A DNA stretch of 64,000 nucleotides, from positions 62,001-126,000 of the forward strand of contig CANJKZ010000514.1 in assembly GCA_947471745.1 (NCBI GenBank). Direction: 5' to 3'. Of this stretch, positions 22,129-31,954 are shown piece after piece. Origin of the DNA: Closterium sp. Naga37s-1. Taxonomy: Eukaryota; Streptophyta; Zygnematophyceae; Desmidiales; Closteriaceae. A model generated the notes under the pieces. The model saw nothing but the letters and a program-made list of their open reading frames with translations. It was not told the DNA's origin and searched no databases. The translations under genes were made by a program, and so were the position numbers. Every line of letters starts with the position of its first letter. Position 1 is the first letter of the stretch.

Positions 22129-22360
22129 TGTTTAAGTTATATTTAATATATCCTGCTTGCTGTAGTTACTATAGTGTAGTTATCTGATTGTTTGCTTGGT
22201 GGTGCACCTGTTTGTGTGCTATATGTACCTTTGGTCCTATAGTGAACCCAACCATTCTTCAATTCTCCTTGGCACAAACTACTCGACACCCGCTTGGCCT
22301 AGGCTACTAAGCCTAGGCCCTTAGTTAAACCCGGTTCCTAGTTAACTTAGTATCGTAACA
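22129..22360 (+). repeat. 5' LTR of element C
   Basis: Contains a perfect inverted repeat GGCCTAGGC-TACTAA-GCCTAGGCC at 22296-22319 and ends CGTAACA at the primer site. Confidence 0.94.
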
Positions 22361-22373
22361 TGGTAACAGAGCG
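22361..22373 (+). other. Primer-binding site of element C
   Basis: TGGTAACAGAGCG directly after the LTR; differs from TGGTATCAGAGC, the complement of the initiator-methionine tRNA 3' end, at one base. ATGGGCCCACC lies 39 bp from its start. Confidence 0.8.
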
Positions 22374-22484
22374 TAGTTCCTTCTAGGACCTGCGATTTTA
22401 TGGGCCCACCAACCCGTAATCCTCGCGTCCCCAGTTCGTAGCGCGTTTCCCGTCCAGTCCGCCCAAGATCGTCGCGTTCTGCCC

Positions 22485-24134
22485 ATGGCGTCCGCGGCCC
22501 ATAGCGAACGCGCTAGCGAGCCCGCCAGCGAATCCGTTGACGGACCCGCCAGCGAGCACGCCAACGATGGGGGGGGAAGCGAATCGACGAGCCCGCCGAC
22601 GAGCCCGCCACCGAGCCCGCCAGCGGAACCGCTCGATCCCGCCAGCGGAAACGCCAGCGAGCCCGCCGACGAGCCCGCCAGCGGACACGCCAGCACGCCA
22701 GCGATTCCGCCACCGGCCCGCCAACGCGCCAGCACCTACGCGCGCTGTCACCGTTTCGTCCCCGTCGCCTCCCTGTCCCCCCCCCCCCCCGTCCCGTTTT
22801 CTTCCCTCCCGTCGCCTCGCACTGCCCGTCGCATTTCCCCGGCCCCCTGCCCGTCCCTCCCCCCCCGTCGCGACTGTTCGCGTGTGCAGCGGCGGTCGCT
22901 GTGGGTGGGAGAGGGAGGAGGGGAAGGGAGTGGCGGCGGAATGCTGTGGGGGAGAGAGGGAAAGGGGGAAGGGAGTGGCGGCGGAATGCTGTGGGGGGGA
23001 GAGGAAAAGGGGGAAGGGAGTGGCGGCGGAACACCAGCACCAGCGCCAGCCGCCAGCACCAGCACCAGCTCCAGGGCCAGCCGCCAGCACCAGCACCAGC
23101 TCCAGGGCCAGCCGCCAGCACCAGCACCAGCTCCAGGGCCAGCCGCCAGCACCAGCACCAGCTCCAGGGCCAGCCGCCAGCACCAGCACCAGCTCCAGGG
23201 CCAGCCGCCAGCACTAGCACCGACTCCAGGGCCAGCCGCCAGCACCAGCACCAACTCCAGGGCCAGCCGCCAGCACCAGCACCAGCTCCAGAACCCCGCC
23301 AGCAGAGAACCCCACCAGCAGAGAACCCCGCCAGCAGAGAACCCCGCCAGCAGAGAACCCCACCAGCAGAGAACCCCGCCGGCAGAGAACCCCACCAGCA
23401 GAGAACCTCGCCAGCAGAGAACCCCGCCAGCAGAGAACCCCGCCAGCAGAGAACCCCACCAGCAGAGAACCCCGCCAGCAGAGAACCCCGCCAGCAGAGA
23501 ACCCCGCCAGCAGAGAACCCCACCAGCAGAGAACCCCACCAGCAGAGAACCCCGCCAGCAGAGAACCCCGCCAGCAGAGAACCCCGCCAGCAGAGAACCC
23601 CGCCAGCAGAGAACCCCGCCAGCAGAGAACCCCACCAGCAGAGAACCCCACCAGCAGAGAACCCCGCCAGCAGAGAACCCCGCCAGCAGAGAACCCCGCC
23701 AGCAGAGAACCCCGCCAGCAGAGAACCCCACCAGCAGAGAACCCCACCAGCAGAGAACCCCGCCAGCAGAGAACCCCGCCAGCAGAGAACCCCGCCAGCA
23801 GAGAACCCCGCCAGCAGAGCACCACCCTCTGCCCTGCCTCTCCCCTCCCGCGGCTGCTACTGTGGGGGGTAGGTGGCGGGAGCGAGGGGGTGGGAGGGCT
23901 GGCTGCAGTGTGAAGGACAGGGCAGAGACAACTGTGGGTGGGGCAGGGGTGTGGAGGAAGGAAGGGAGGGAGGGGGTGCGGTCCCAGGGGGTGGCTGAAA
24001 TGGGGGGTGAGGTTGAAGGAGGGTGGTTGATTGGGGGTGGGGATGTGGGGGTTTGTAAGAGGGGACGCTGCGGCCACCCCCCCACCTCCTCTCCTCATCC
24101 CCCACTCAACCCCCCTTTCGTAAAAGGGGGTTAG
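22485..24134 (+). CDS. Low-complexity open frame of element C, product doubtful
   Basis: 549 codons without a recognisable domain. From 23030 to about 23290 it is a 31-bp tandem repeat (CCAGCACCAGCACCAGCTCC core), and from about 23290 to 23820 a 16-bp tandem repeat (GAGAACCCCGCCAGCA). Neither length is divisible by three, so the frame cycles through all three phases and gives 31- and 16-residue peptide periods. The same stretch is also open in other frames on both strands, so openness is not evidence for translation. It could be a relic of the Ala/Pro-rich part of gag. Confidence 0.25.
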   Translation: MASAAHSERASEPASESVDGPASEHANDGGGSESTSPPTSPPPSPPAEPLDPASGNASEPADEPASGHASTPAIPPPARQRASTYARCHRFVPVASLSPPPPVPFSSLPSPRTARRISPAPCPSLPPRRDCSRVQRRSLWVGEGGGEGSGGGMLWGREGKGEGSGGGMLWGGEEKGEGSGGGTPAPAPAASTSTSSRASRQHQHQLQGQPPAPAPAPGPAASTSTSSRASRQHQHQLQGQPPALAPTPGPAASTSTNSRASRQHQHQLQNPASREPHQQRTPPAENPASREPHQQRTPPAENPTSREPRQQRTPPAENPASREPHQQRTPPAENPASREPRQQRTPPAENPTSREPRQQRTPPAENPASREPRQQRTPPAENPTSREPHQQRTPPAENPASREPRQQRTPPAENPTSREPHQQRTPPAENPASREPRQQRTPPAEHHPLPCLSPPAAATVGGRWRERGGGRAGCSVKDRAETTVGGAGVWRKEGREGVRSQGVAEMGGEVEGGWLIGGGDVGVCKRGRCGHPPTSSPHPPLNPPFVKGG

Positions 24135-24338
24135 TAAGAGGGGACGCCGCGGCCACCCCCCCACCTCCTCTCCTCATCACTCACTCACCTCCTCTTGTGT
24201 TCTTATCTCCTCTTCACTCCTCTCTCCCTCTCGCCGCCTCCCCTCACGTACCCCTCTACCGTCTCCCACCGTGCCTGCTCTACCCCTTCAGGGGGTGTTG
24301 ACTGCACTAGTTATTACTGCAAGCAGGCTAAGGGGGTG

Positions 24339-24570
24339 TGTTTAAGTTATATTTAATATATCCTGCTTGCTGTAGTTACTATAGTGTAGTTATCTGATTG
24401 TTTGCTTGGTGGTGCACCTGTTTGTTTGCTATATGTACCTTTGGTCCTATAGTGAACCCAACCATTCTTCAATTCTCCTTGGCACAAACTACTCGACACC
24501 CGCTTGGCCTAGGCTACTAAGCCTAGGCCCTTAGTTAAACCCGGTTCCTAGTTAACTTAGTATCGTAACA
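24339..24570 (+). repeat. 3' LTR of element C
   Basis: Same sequence as 22129-22360 apart from one visible base; inverted repeat at 24506-24529; followed by the CGTAC duplication. Confidence 0.94.
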
Positions 24571-24575
24571 CGTAC

Positions 24576-25936
24576 CACTCACGAAGCTGCTGGGGCGAAA
24601 GAGCCTCGCGGGGACGACGCTGCAGCTGCACCTGTCCACTACCAGAAGCTCCCAAACTACCCACTCCAGAGCAACTCCCACTACGGGCACCCCGACAGCC
24701 CCAACTAGCGTACCACTCACGAAGCTGCTGGGGCGTGAGGGACTCACGCGCACGGCCCTGGAGCTGCATCTGGCCACGCCAGGAGCAGCAGTAGCAGCAG
24801 TAGTGGCAGTAACAGCAGTAGCAGTAGGAGCAGTAGCAGTGGGAGCAGTAAAAGCAGTAGTAGCAGTAGCAGCGGTAGCAGCGCGGGCAGGGCAGTGCTC
24901 ACCAGTGGTGGGAAGGGCAGGCGCAAGACGGTGGCGACAGCGGGGCCGCTACTGCTGCAGGGCGGGGCCGGGCTGCGGCAGGGAGCTCTGCGGCAGCTGC
25001 TGCAGGGCGGGGCCGGGCCGCGACGGCAGCTGCTCCAGGGGCCAGGGGCGGCTGCTGCAGGGGCGGCTGCTCCAGGGGCCAGGGGCGGCTCCTGCAGTGG
25101 CGGCTGCTCCAGGTGGCCAGGGGCGGCTGCTGCAGGGGCGGCTGCTCCAGGGTCCAGGGGCGGCTGTAGGTGCGGCTGCTCCAGGGGCCAGGGGCTGCTG
25201 CTGCAGTGGCGCCTGCTCCAGGGGCCAGGGGCGGCCGTCCCAAGGGCGGGCGCGGGGTAGGGCAGGGCGCCGCGGCGAGCAGGGGCGACTCCGCGCGGGT
25301 CCCAGTGGCGACGCGCGGGTCGCGCGGGGGCGTCGCGACGAGGCAGGGGCGACGCACGCGGGTCCCGCAGAAGCGCCGTGACGAGGCGGGGGCGACGCGC
25401 GGGTCCCGCAGGGTCGTCGCGACGAGGCAGGGGCGACGCGCGGGTCCCGCAGAGGCGTCGCGACGAGGCAGGGGCGACGCGCGGGTCCCGTAGAGGCGTC
25501 GCGATGAGGCAGGGGCGACGCGCGGGTCCCGCAGAGGTGTCGCGCGGGTCCCGCAGAGGCGACGCGACGAGCAGGGCGACGCGTCGCGGGGTCCAGGGGC
25601 CGCGCCGCGTGCAGCCTAGCGTGCGGCCGTGCGGGCGGCTTCGCGTGCGGCCTAACGTGCGGCTGCGCGTGCGGCTTAGTGGGCAGGCGGCGCGCGCGTC
25701 TGTCCTAGGGCGCACGACGGCGCTAGAAGGGGCGCACGACGGCGCTAGAAGGGGCGCACGACGGCGCTAGAAGGGGCGCACGACGGCGCTAGAACGGGCG
25801 CACGACGGCGCTAGAAGGGGCGCTCGACGGCGCGGGTAGGGGCGCACGACGGCGCGAGGTACTATCAGACACGGTCGCGCAAGGGCGCGGCGGAACGGTG
25901 GGCCCTAACCAACGTCGGTCCTAGGTCCTGACCTAG
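24576..25936 (-). pseudogene. Gag 5' region of copia B, low complexity
   Basis: Read on the minus strand this lies between the primer site and the zinc region and should hold gag. It has an open stretch from Met 25715 to 24744 (323 codons), rich in Arg, Pro, Ala and then Leu, with no gag domain that I can recognise. It consists largely of tandem repeats: about 22 bp (GGGGCGCACGACGGCGCTAG) at 25720-25860, an Arg-Asp-Pro-coding repeat at about 25260-25560, and CTGCTCCAGGGGCCAGGGGC repeats at 25020-25240. The LREWY-coding unit is repeated at 24576-24770. A capsid-coding gag appears to have been replaced or eroded. Confidence 0.5.
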
Positions 25937-25949
25937 GCGTCGGATACCA
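25937..25949 (-). other. Primer-binding site of copia B
   Basis: Minus strand reads TGGTATCCGACGC directly after the 5' LTR; the first seven bases match the initiator-methionine tRNA complement, the rest diverges. Confidence 0.75.
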
Positions 25950-26086
25950 TGTTAGAATGTAGAACTGAACGAGAATGAATGAACTAGGCAGCAGGGTGAT
26001 ACAAGTAGGAAACCCTAGCAATGTTGTACCCCCTAAGGCTAAACCCACTATAGCCTACACAATATAAACATGTATGATGTTTGACA
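25950..26086 (-). repeat. 5' LTR of copia B
   Basis: 137 bp, no difference seen from the LTR at 16492-16628; followed by the second ATTAA copy at 26087-26091. Confidence 0.93.
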
Positions 26087-28560
26087 ATTAACCCCTTGGC
26101 CGAGCTATGGCCAAATTATTAACCCCTTGGCCGAGCCATTAACACAATGGCCGAGCTATGGCGGAGCCACTAACCCCTTGGCCGAACCATTGACCCCTTG
26201 GCCGATCCATTAGCCCCTTTGCCGAGCTATGGCCAAGCCATTAAACCCTTGGCCGAGCTATGCCAAGCCATTAACCCCTTGACCGAGGGCCAAGCCATTA
26301 ACCCATTGGCCGAGCTAGGGCCAAGCCATTAACCCGTTGGCCGAACAATGGCCAAGCCATTCACCCCTTGCCCGAGCAATTAACCCCTTGGCCGAGCTAT
26401 GGCCAAGCTTTTAACCCCTTGGACGAGCCACTAACCCCTTAGCCGAGCCATTGACCCCTTGGCCCAGCTATGGCCGGGCCATTAACCCCTTGGCCTAGCT
26501 ATGGCCAAGCCATTAACTCTTTGACTGAGCTATGGCCAAGCCATTCACCCCTTGGCCGAGCTATGGCCAAGCCATTAACCCATTGGCCAAGATATGTCCA
26601 AGCCATTAACCCCGTGGCCGAGATATGGCCAAGCCATTAACCCCTTGGCCGAGCCACTAACCCCTTGGCAGAGCTATGACCGAGCCATTAACTCCTTGGC
26701 CGAGCCATGGCCAAGCCATTGACTCCTTGGCTGAGATATGGCCAAGCCGTTAACCCATTGCCCGAGCTATGGCCAATCCATTCACCCCTTGGCTAAGCTA
26801 CAGCCAAGCCATAAATCCGTCGGCCAAGCTATGGCCAAGCCATTTACCACTTGGCCGAGCAATTAGCCCCTTGGCCGAGCTATGGCTAATCCATTAACCC
26901 CTCGGCTGAGCCAATGCCTGAGCCATTACCCCTTTGGCGAGCCATTCACCCCTTGGCCGAGGTGTGGCCAAGTCATTAACCCCTTGGCCGAGGTATGGCC
27001 AAGCCATTAACCCATTGGCCGAGCCATTAACCCCTTGGCCAAGCTAAGGCCAAGCCATTAACCCCTTGGCCGAGCAATGAATTCCTTGGCCGGTCTATGG
27101 CCAAGCCATTATCCCCTTGGCCGAGCCACTAACCCCTTGCCGAGCTATGTCCAAGCCATTAACCCCTTGGCCGAGCCATTAACCCCTTGGCTGAGCTATG
27201 GCCGAGCCATTAACCCCTTGGCCGAGCCAATAACCCCTTGGCCGAGCTATGGCCAATGCATTAACTCCTTGGCCAAGCTATGGCCAAGCCATTCACCCCT
27301 TGGCCAAGCAATGGACAAGCCAATAACCCCTGGGCCGAGCCATTATCCCCTTGGCTGAGCTATGGCCAAGCCATTCACCCCTTGGCCGAGCCATTAACCC
27401 CTTGGCCAAGCTATGGTTAAGCCATGTACCCCTTGGCCGAGCCACCAACCCCTTGGCCGAGGTATGTCCAAGCCAGTAACCCCGTGGCCAAGATATGGCC
27501 AAGCCATTAACCCCTTGGCCGAGCTATGGCCAAGCCATTAACCCCTTGGCTGAGCTATGGCCAAGCCATTAACCCATTGGCCGAGATATGTCCAAGCCAT
27601 TAACCCTGTGGCCGAGATATGGCCAAGCCTTTAACCCCTTGGCCGAGCCACTAACCCCTTGGCAGAGCTATGTCCAAGCCATTAACCCCTTGGCCGAGCC
27701 ACTAACCCCTTGGCAGAGCTATGTCCAAGCCATTAACCCCTTGGCCGAGCCAATAACCCCTTGGCCAAGCCATTAACCCCTTGGCCGAGCCATGGCCAAG
27801 TCATTCACCCCTTGGCCAAGCTATGGCCAAGCCATTAACCCCTTGGCCAAGCTATGGCCAAGCCATTAACCCCTTGGCCGAGCTATGGCCAAGCCATTGA
27901 CTCCCTGGCTAAGATATGGCCAAGCCATTACCCCATTGGCCGAGCTATGGCCAATCCATTCACCCCTTGGCTGAGCTACAGCCAAGCCATGAATCCGTTG
28001 GCCGAGCTATGGCCAAGCACTTGGCCAAGCAATTAGCCCCTTGGCCGAGCTATGGCTAAGCCATTCACCCCTTGGCCGAGGTATGGCCAAGCCATTTACC
28101 CCTTGGCCGAGGTATGGCCAAGCCATTGACCCCTTGGCCGAGCCACTAACCCCTTGGCCAAGCTATGGCCAAGCCATTAACCCCTTGGCCGAACCACTAA
28201 CCCCTTGGCGGTGCTATGTCCAAGCCATTAACCCCTTGGCCGAGCCATAAACCCCTTGGCCGAGCTATGGCCGAGCCATCAACCCGTTGGCCGAGCTATG
28301 GCCAAGCCATTAACCCCTTGGCCGAGCTATGGCCAAGCTTTTTAACCCTTGTCCGAGCCATTAACCCCTTGTCCGAGCTATGACCGAGCCATTAACTCCT
28401 TGGCCGAGCCATTAACCCCTTGGCCGAGCTATGGCCAGGTCATTAACCCCTTGGCCGAGCCATTAACACAATGCCCGAGCTATGGCGGAGCCACTAACCC
28501 CTTGGCCGAGCTATGGCCGAGCCATTAACCCCTTGGCTGAGCTATGGCCAAGCCATTCAC
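26087..28560 (-). repeat. 31-bp two-module minisatellite, minus orientation (right of B)
   Basis: Same modules as the other arrays. From 26087 it matches the array from 13013 on (AATTATTAACCCC, TTAACACAATGGCCG, TATGGCGGAGCC), which identifies the pre-insertion state of B. It ends at AAGCCATTCAC, directly abutting the primer site of copia F with no LTR between. No gene is seen. Confidence 0.95.
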
Positions 28561-28573
28561 TGGTATCAGAGCG
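28561..28573 (+). other. Primer-binding site of copia F, at the very 5' end
   Basis: TGGTATCAGAGCG matches the plant-type initiator-methionine tRNA complement exactly over 12 bases. The preceding base is the last base of the minisatellite, so no LTR sequence is present. Confidence 0.9.
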
Positions 28574-29345
28574 TCTCAACCTTATACGCGGACCTTGATC
28601 TTCCTACCGTTGCGGAATCATCTCCCGCACTCGTCGGCGAAACCGCCTTCAACATTCGTCGCTCGACGTAAAGCATCGTCATTGACCTAATCTTCCTGGC
28701 CGAAATTTCTCCCGCGCCGTCTTCGTCGCCGGTGATTCGCGACATCTTCCGTGGGCAGATTCTCTCCCGCGCTTCCTTTCCCGCAGTTATGAGGCACCGA
28801 TTTCTGCATCTCGCTTAAAGTAACCGTCGGTACCATTTCCTCGCCGCTCTCCCTCATCATCGCGGTTTTTTTCCGCCGTTCTTCCTGCTTCGGCGTAACC
28901 CTATTTTCCCATCTCGTCAATCGTTGGGCTGACGCCCGTCGCCCTGCAGCTTCTCGTCGGGCTGCCGCCTGTCGCCCTGCAGCTTCTCTTCGGGCTGTCG
29001 CCCATCGCCCTGCAGCGTCATCTTCGGGCTGCCGCCCGTCGCCCCGCATCGGCACTTCTATCACCCCGCAGCTGAACAGGTGAAGCCGCGCAGCTGAGCA
29101 GTCGTGTAGCAGTGAAGCTGAACAGCAGCGTAGCCGCGAAAATCGGCACTACCTAAATCGGCCGATTTAACATACTTTCGTCGGCCATAAAATTCCTTCT
29201 ACGAGACATCCTGAAGCGGCCGACATTGACATTTTTCGCTCTTCGGGACCTTCGAATTCTTAATCGCTAAACCTCTCCTCAAAATTCTCCTTCTTAAACC
29301 CTACTCTACTATTCTCCTTCGTAAACCCTAAACCCGAACTTTCTT
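28574..29345 (+). other. Leader / eroded gag of copia F
   Basis: No frame here resembles gag. A repeat of GGGCTGCCGCCCGTCGCCCTGCAGCTTCTC type (about 31 bp, three to four copies) lies at 28925-29050. The short ACCCTAAACCC near 29325 is too short to be telomeric. The pol frame opens at 29346 without a zinc knuckle upstream. I see no other feature. Confidence 0.55.
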
Positions 29346-30461
29346 TTGGGGGACTTAAGAGAGACATTTGGCGCGGGACTCAAGGGGTTACTCACCATGG
29401 CCTTCGCCTCGGCAACCATCAGCTTGTTGTTCCCTGGCACTGCCATGATTAATGAAGCAACCTCGCAGCACATCGGCTCACCACAGGCACCACAGTACAT
29501 AGAATTCACACTCGACAGTGGGGCCACTCACACAGTGCTCAAGGAGACACACTCTTTCCAACCCTTCTCAACACCCATTCCTCTCCTGGGAGCTGATTCA
29601 AGCTTCACCATTCTTGCCAAGGGGTCGTCCACAGTCATATGCCTTGCCTTCCCATCCGGCACAGTTACTGGCATGTGCGTGCCTTCACTACGCCACAATC
29701 TAGTGGCTCAAAAAGAACTTCAGAAGGCAGGAGTCCTTGTCATCTTTCCTCCAGACGCCGACTACTGTGACATCATCGACCCACTCACCAACAAGGTCCT
29801 AGCTCGCTTCACCCTCAACAGCAGTGGCCTCTACACGTTGCGTGTATCTATCCCACAGGTGTCAATTACCCAAGCACAGGCTGTTATCACAACATGCTCA
29901 TGCCGCAGTTTTGCTAACCCGACCATCCTCTATCACCATCGGCTCAGGCACCCAAACTTCCGCACGCTCGCTGGCATGGCCTCCAAGAAACTTCTTCTCG
30001 GCCTACCAGCCTCACTTCCTCCACCACCTGACTCTCCCGCTCCCACGTGCCTTGACTGCACCAAGGGCAAGCTACGCCAACAACCCCACCCTGCCTCACC
30101 CTCAGTCGCAGGAGCCCCACTGGACCTAGTGCACATGGACGTCTGGGGCCCTGCCCCTGTTGCCGCACGAGGCAGTTATCGCTATTTCCTTGCAATAGTT
30201 GATGACCACTCTCGCTACGTTTATGTGCACCTCCTCCACACTAAGGCTGAGGCTCCAGAGGCCATCATAGCGTGGGTTAACCAGGCACAGACCACCTTTG
30301 GCACCAAGGTCAAGCGCCTCCATTCGGATGGTGGTGGTGAATTTTGCAACGACAAACTCAAGGCCTTCTGCTCCTCTTTCGGTATCTTGCAAAACTTGAC
30401 CCTTCCTGATAGCCCGCAGCACAACGGCATCGCAGAGAGCCGCAATCACACGTTGGCACAA
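29346..30461 (+). pseudogene. Protease-integrase part of copia F pol
   Basis: The frame opens at ATG 29346. The aspartic protease motif TLDSGATHTVL has its Asp at residue 57 (codon 29514-29516). The gag-pre-integrase region shows YHHRLRHPNF and CLDC (zinc binding). The integrase core has Asp in HMDVWGP (30138-30140), Asp in LHSDGGGEF (30327-30329, with Gly in place of the usual Arg after SD) and Glu in GIAESRN (30435-30437), spacing D,D(35)E. At about 30460 the frame shifts: the next family block (LWGYALYQAALLYNL) is found in another phase. Protease and catalytic core look chemically complete, but the polyprotein is broken. Confidence 0.88.
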
Positions 30462-31636
30462 TCACCCGCTGCCTCCACAGCCACTCCCACGCACCACTCT
30501 CACTCTGGGGGTACGCCCTCTACCAGGCCGCCCTCCTCTACAACCTCTACCCCCACCCGCATCATCCCGACACCACTCCCACCACACTCTGGCTCGGGAA
30601 AACACCCACTGCTCGCCCCCTTTGCGTATGGGGGTGCACCGCCTATGTCCTCCTCAACCCTCAGGCTCGGCAACAGCAAGGTTGCAAGCTCGGCCCCAAA
30701 ATTCAAACGTGCATCTATCTTGGGCATAACGCCGACTCCCCTGACTACCTCTTCCTCAACCCCTCTACTCAACATTTAATCCGGAGCTGTGACGTCGTCT
30801 TTGATGAGACTCGCCCCTTCTACTCCTCCTCGGGGGGGGATCCTTCCTCCGGACCACCCTCTCTTGTGTGGGCTGACTTTGATGCACCTCCTGAACTTCC
30901 ACCTGCACCAGCTCCCTCACCTCCTACCTCTCCTGCCATCGCACCAACCCACTCTGAGGTCTCTAACCCGACCTCACCGGTATCCTCGGCAGCTGCTCCC
31001 TCATCTCTCCCACTCTACCAACTGCGCTCCCACCACCAAGCGCGCCAATCACATACCATCGGCGGTCGAACCCTCCGGCCCCACCTCCTCCCCCCGTTCC
31101 CCCTTCCACTCAGGATCCCGCTCTCCCACAACCGCCCGAATTGATCACGTACCAGCGACGGCCAATCCCTCCGCCCAGGCCTCCTAAACAGTCCCCTCCA
31201 TGAACGCCTGATCCACCCTCTTCTCCGGTGGCTGATGGCACTAGGTCGCATGGGGCTGCTCCCCCACTGGCACTTGCCATTCGATGCTCAGTGATCACTC
31301 CGACTCCTCCTGCTGGGGGGGATGTGCCCTCCACCCTTCTGGAAGATAGGCATGAGGAGCTGTGTGATCTTCACGCTTTCATTCCCCAGCTCTCGCACAT
31401 CTTCCCCGATATCACTGAATCACCCTTGCTCAACTACTCGGAGAATCCGACCATCCCTATCCCTCTCACCGTCCAAGAGGCTCTTTTGGGTCCCCATGCT
31501 GCCGAGTGGCGCGCTGCCATGGAAGGTGAGTGTGAAGCCTTCACTTGCAATCACTCTTTCAACGACGAAACTCCACCTCCTGGAGTTAACATCGTTGGGG
31601 GCAAGTGGCTATTTCGAGTGAAACGGCTTCCGGATG
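30462..31636 (+). pseudogene. Integrase C-terminus, linker and start of RT, copia F
   Basis: After the shift near 30460 the integrase C-terminal region continues (CVWGCTAYVLLNPQARQ, YLGHNADSPDYLFLNPSTQ, DVVFDETRPFYSS), again typical of copia. A Pro/Ser-rich linker follows with further phase changes. In the phase of ATG 31228 comes the beginning of the reverse transcriptase region: EALLGPHAAEWRAAMEGECE, NIVGGKWLFRVKRLPDG. At 31637 the sequence turns into the 23-bp array; no palm motif is present. Confidence 0.82.
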
Positions 31637-31707
31637 GCGGTCGGCGGCCTTGCCGTGTGGAGGCCGGCGGCCGGCGGCCTTGCCGTGTTGCGGCCGGCGG
31701 GCTTGCC
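31637..31707 (+). repeat. 23-bp GC-rich array, left part
   Basis: About three units of GGCGGCCGGCGGCC + TTGCCGTGT. This is the same repeat and orientation as at 40939-42104, from which it is separated by the E/D block. It begins inside the RT coding sequence of F. Confidence 0.9.
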
Positions 31708-31954
31708 TGTCAAAATAGATTTATATCTATTTAGTATAATCTGCCTGTAGTGTAGCTGTTGTGTAATTCTCTTGTATGGTGGTGCACCTCTTTCACCTTT
31801 GTTAGGTTGCTATATGTACTCGTGTGCTATAGTGAACCTCCAACCATTCTCGACAATTCTCCTTGGCACAACCATCTCGACACCCGCTTGGCCTAGGCTC
31901 CTAAGCCTAGGCCCTTAGTAAAACCCGGTTACTAGTTAAGTTAGTCTCGTAACA
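31708..31954 (+). repeat. E-family LTR, plus orientation
   Basis: 247 bp, TGTCAAAATAG...CTCGTAACA, related to the LTR of C over its second half (CTCGACACCCGCTTGGCCTA). It carries the inverted repeat GGCCTAGGC-TCCTAA-GCCTAGGCC at 31890-31913. An E LTR of the same length is found at 40692-40938 in the opposite orientation. The sequence after it (GGTGGAACAGG) is not a primer site, so this copy is not followed by the start of an element. Confidence 0.88.

Larger units (their letters stand above)
22129..24570 (+). mobile_element. Non-autonomous LTR element C nested in B
   Basis: Two 232-bp LTRs (22129-22360 and 24339-24570, TGTTTAAG...CGTAACA) differ at one visible position (GTGTGC versus GTTTGC). 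They are flanked by CGTAC on both sides (22124-22128 and 24571-24575), a perfect 5-bp target-site duplication in a gag repeat of B. A primer site TGGTAACAGAGCG follows the left LTR and AAGGGGGTG precedes the right LTR. The interior of about 2 kb encodes no protease, integrase or reverse transcriptase, only low-complexity sequence, so C must have been mobilised by enzymes of another element. E-family LTRs at 31708 and 40692 are its closest relatives here. Confidence 0.95.
16492..26086 (-). mobile_element. Copia element B, full length, with nested element C
   Basis: Two 137-bp LTRs (16492-16628 and 25950-26086, TGTTAGAATG...TTTGACA on the plus strand) look identical by eye. They are flanked by ATTAA at 16487-16491 and 26087-26091, a clean 5-bp target-site duplication inside the 31-bp array. 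The internal region, read on the minus strand, has a primer site, gag, protease, integrase, reverse transcriptase and RNase H in copia order. Without C (2442 bp plus its 5-bp duplication) B is about 7.15 kb. Identical LTRs imply recent insertion, yet pol carries a frameshift and several stops, so B was probably copied in trans from an already defective parent. Confidence 0.94.
28561..31636 (+). mobile_element. Copia element F, lacking both LTRs and most of RT
   Basis: Starts with an exact initiator-methionine primer-binding site (TGGTATCAGAGCG, 28561-28573) with the 31-bp array immediately upstream. It continues through a leader or eroded gag, protease and integrase to the first residues of reverse transcriptase. 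At 31636, after VKRLPDG, it is replaced by the 23-bp array. Codon use and protein sequence differ from A, B and D (PR reads TLDSGATHTVL), so F is a separate copia lineage. Confidence 0.88.

Noticed and set aside
2326-28560. CRISPR-like arrays
   Set aside because: Units are contiguous without unique spacers, degenerate and of eukaryotic minisatellite type; no cas genes are present.
29315-29340. Telomere-like TAAACCCTAAACCC
   Set aside because: Only two partial units in the leader of F; not an array.
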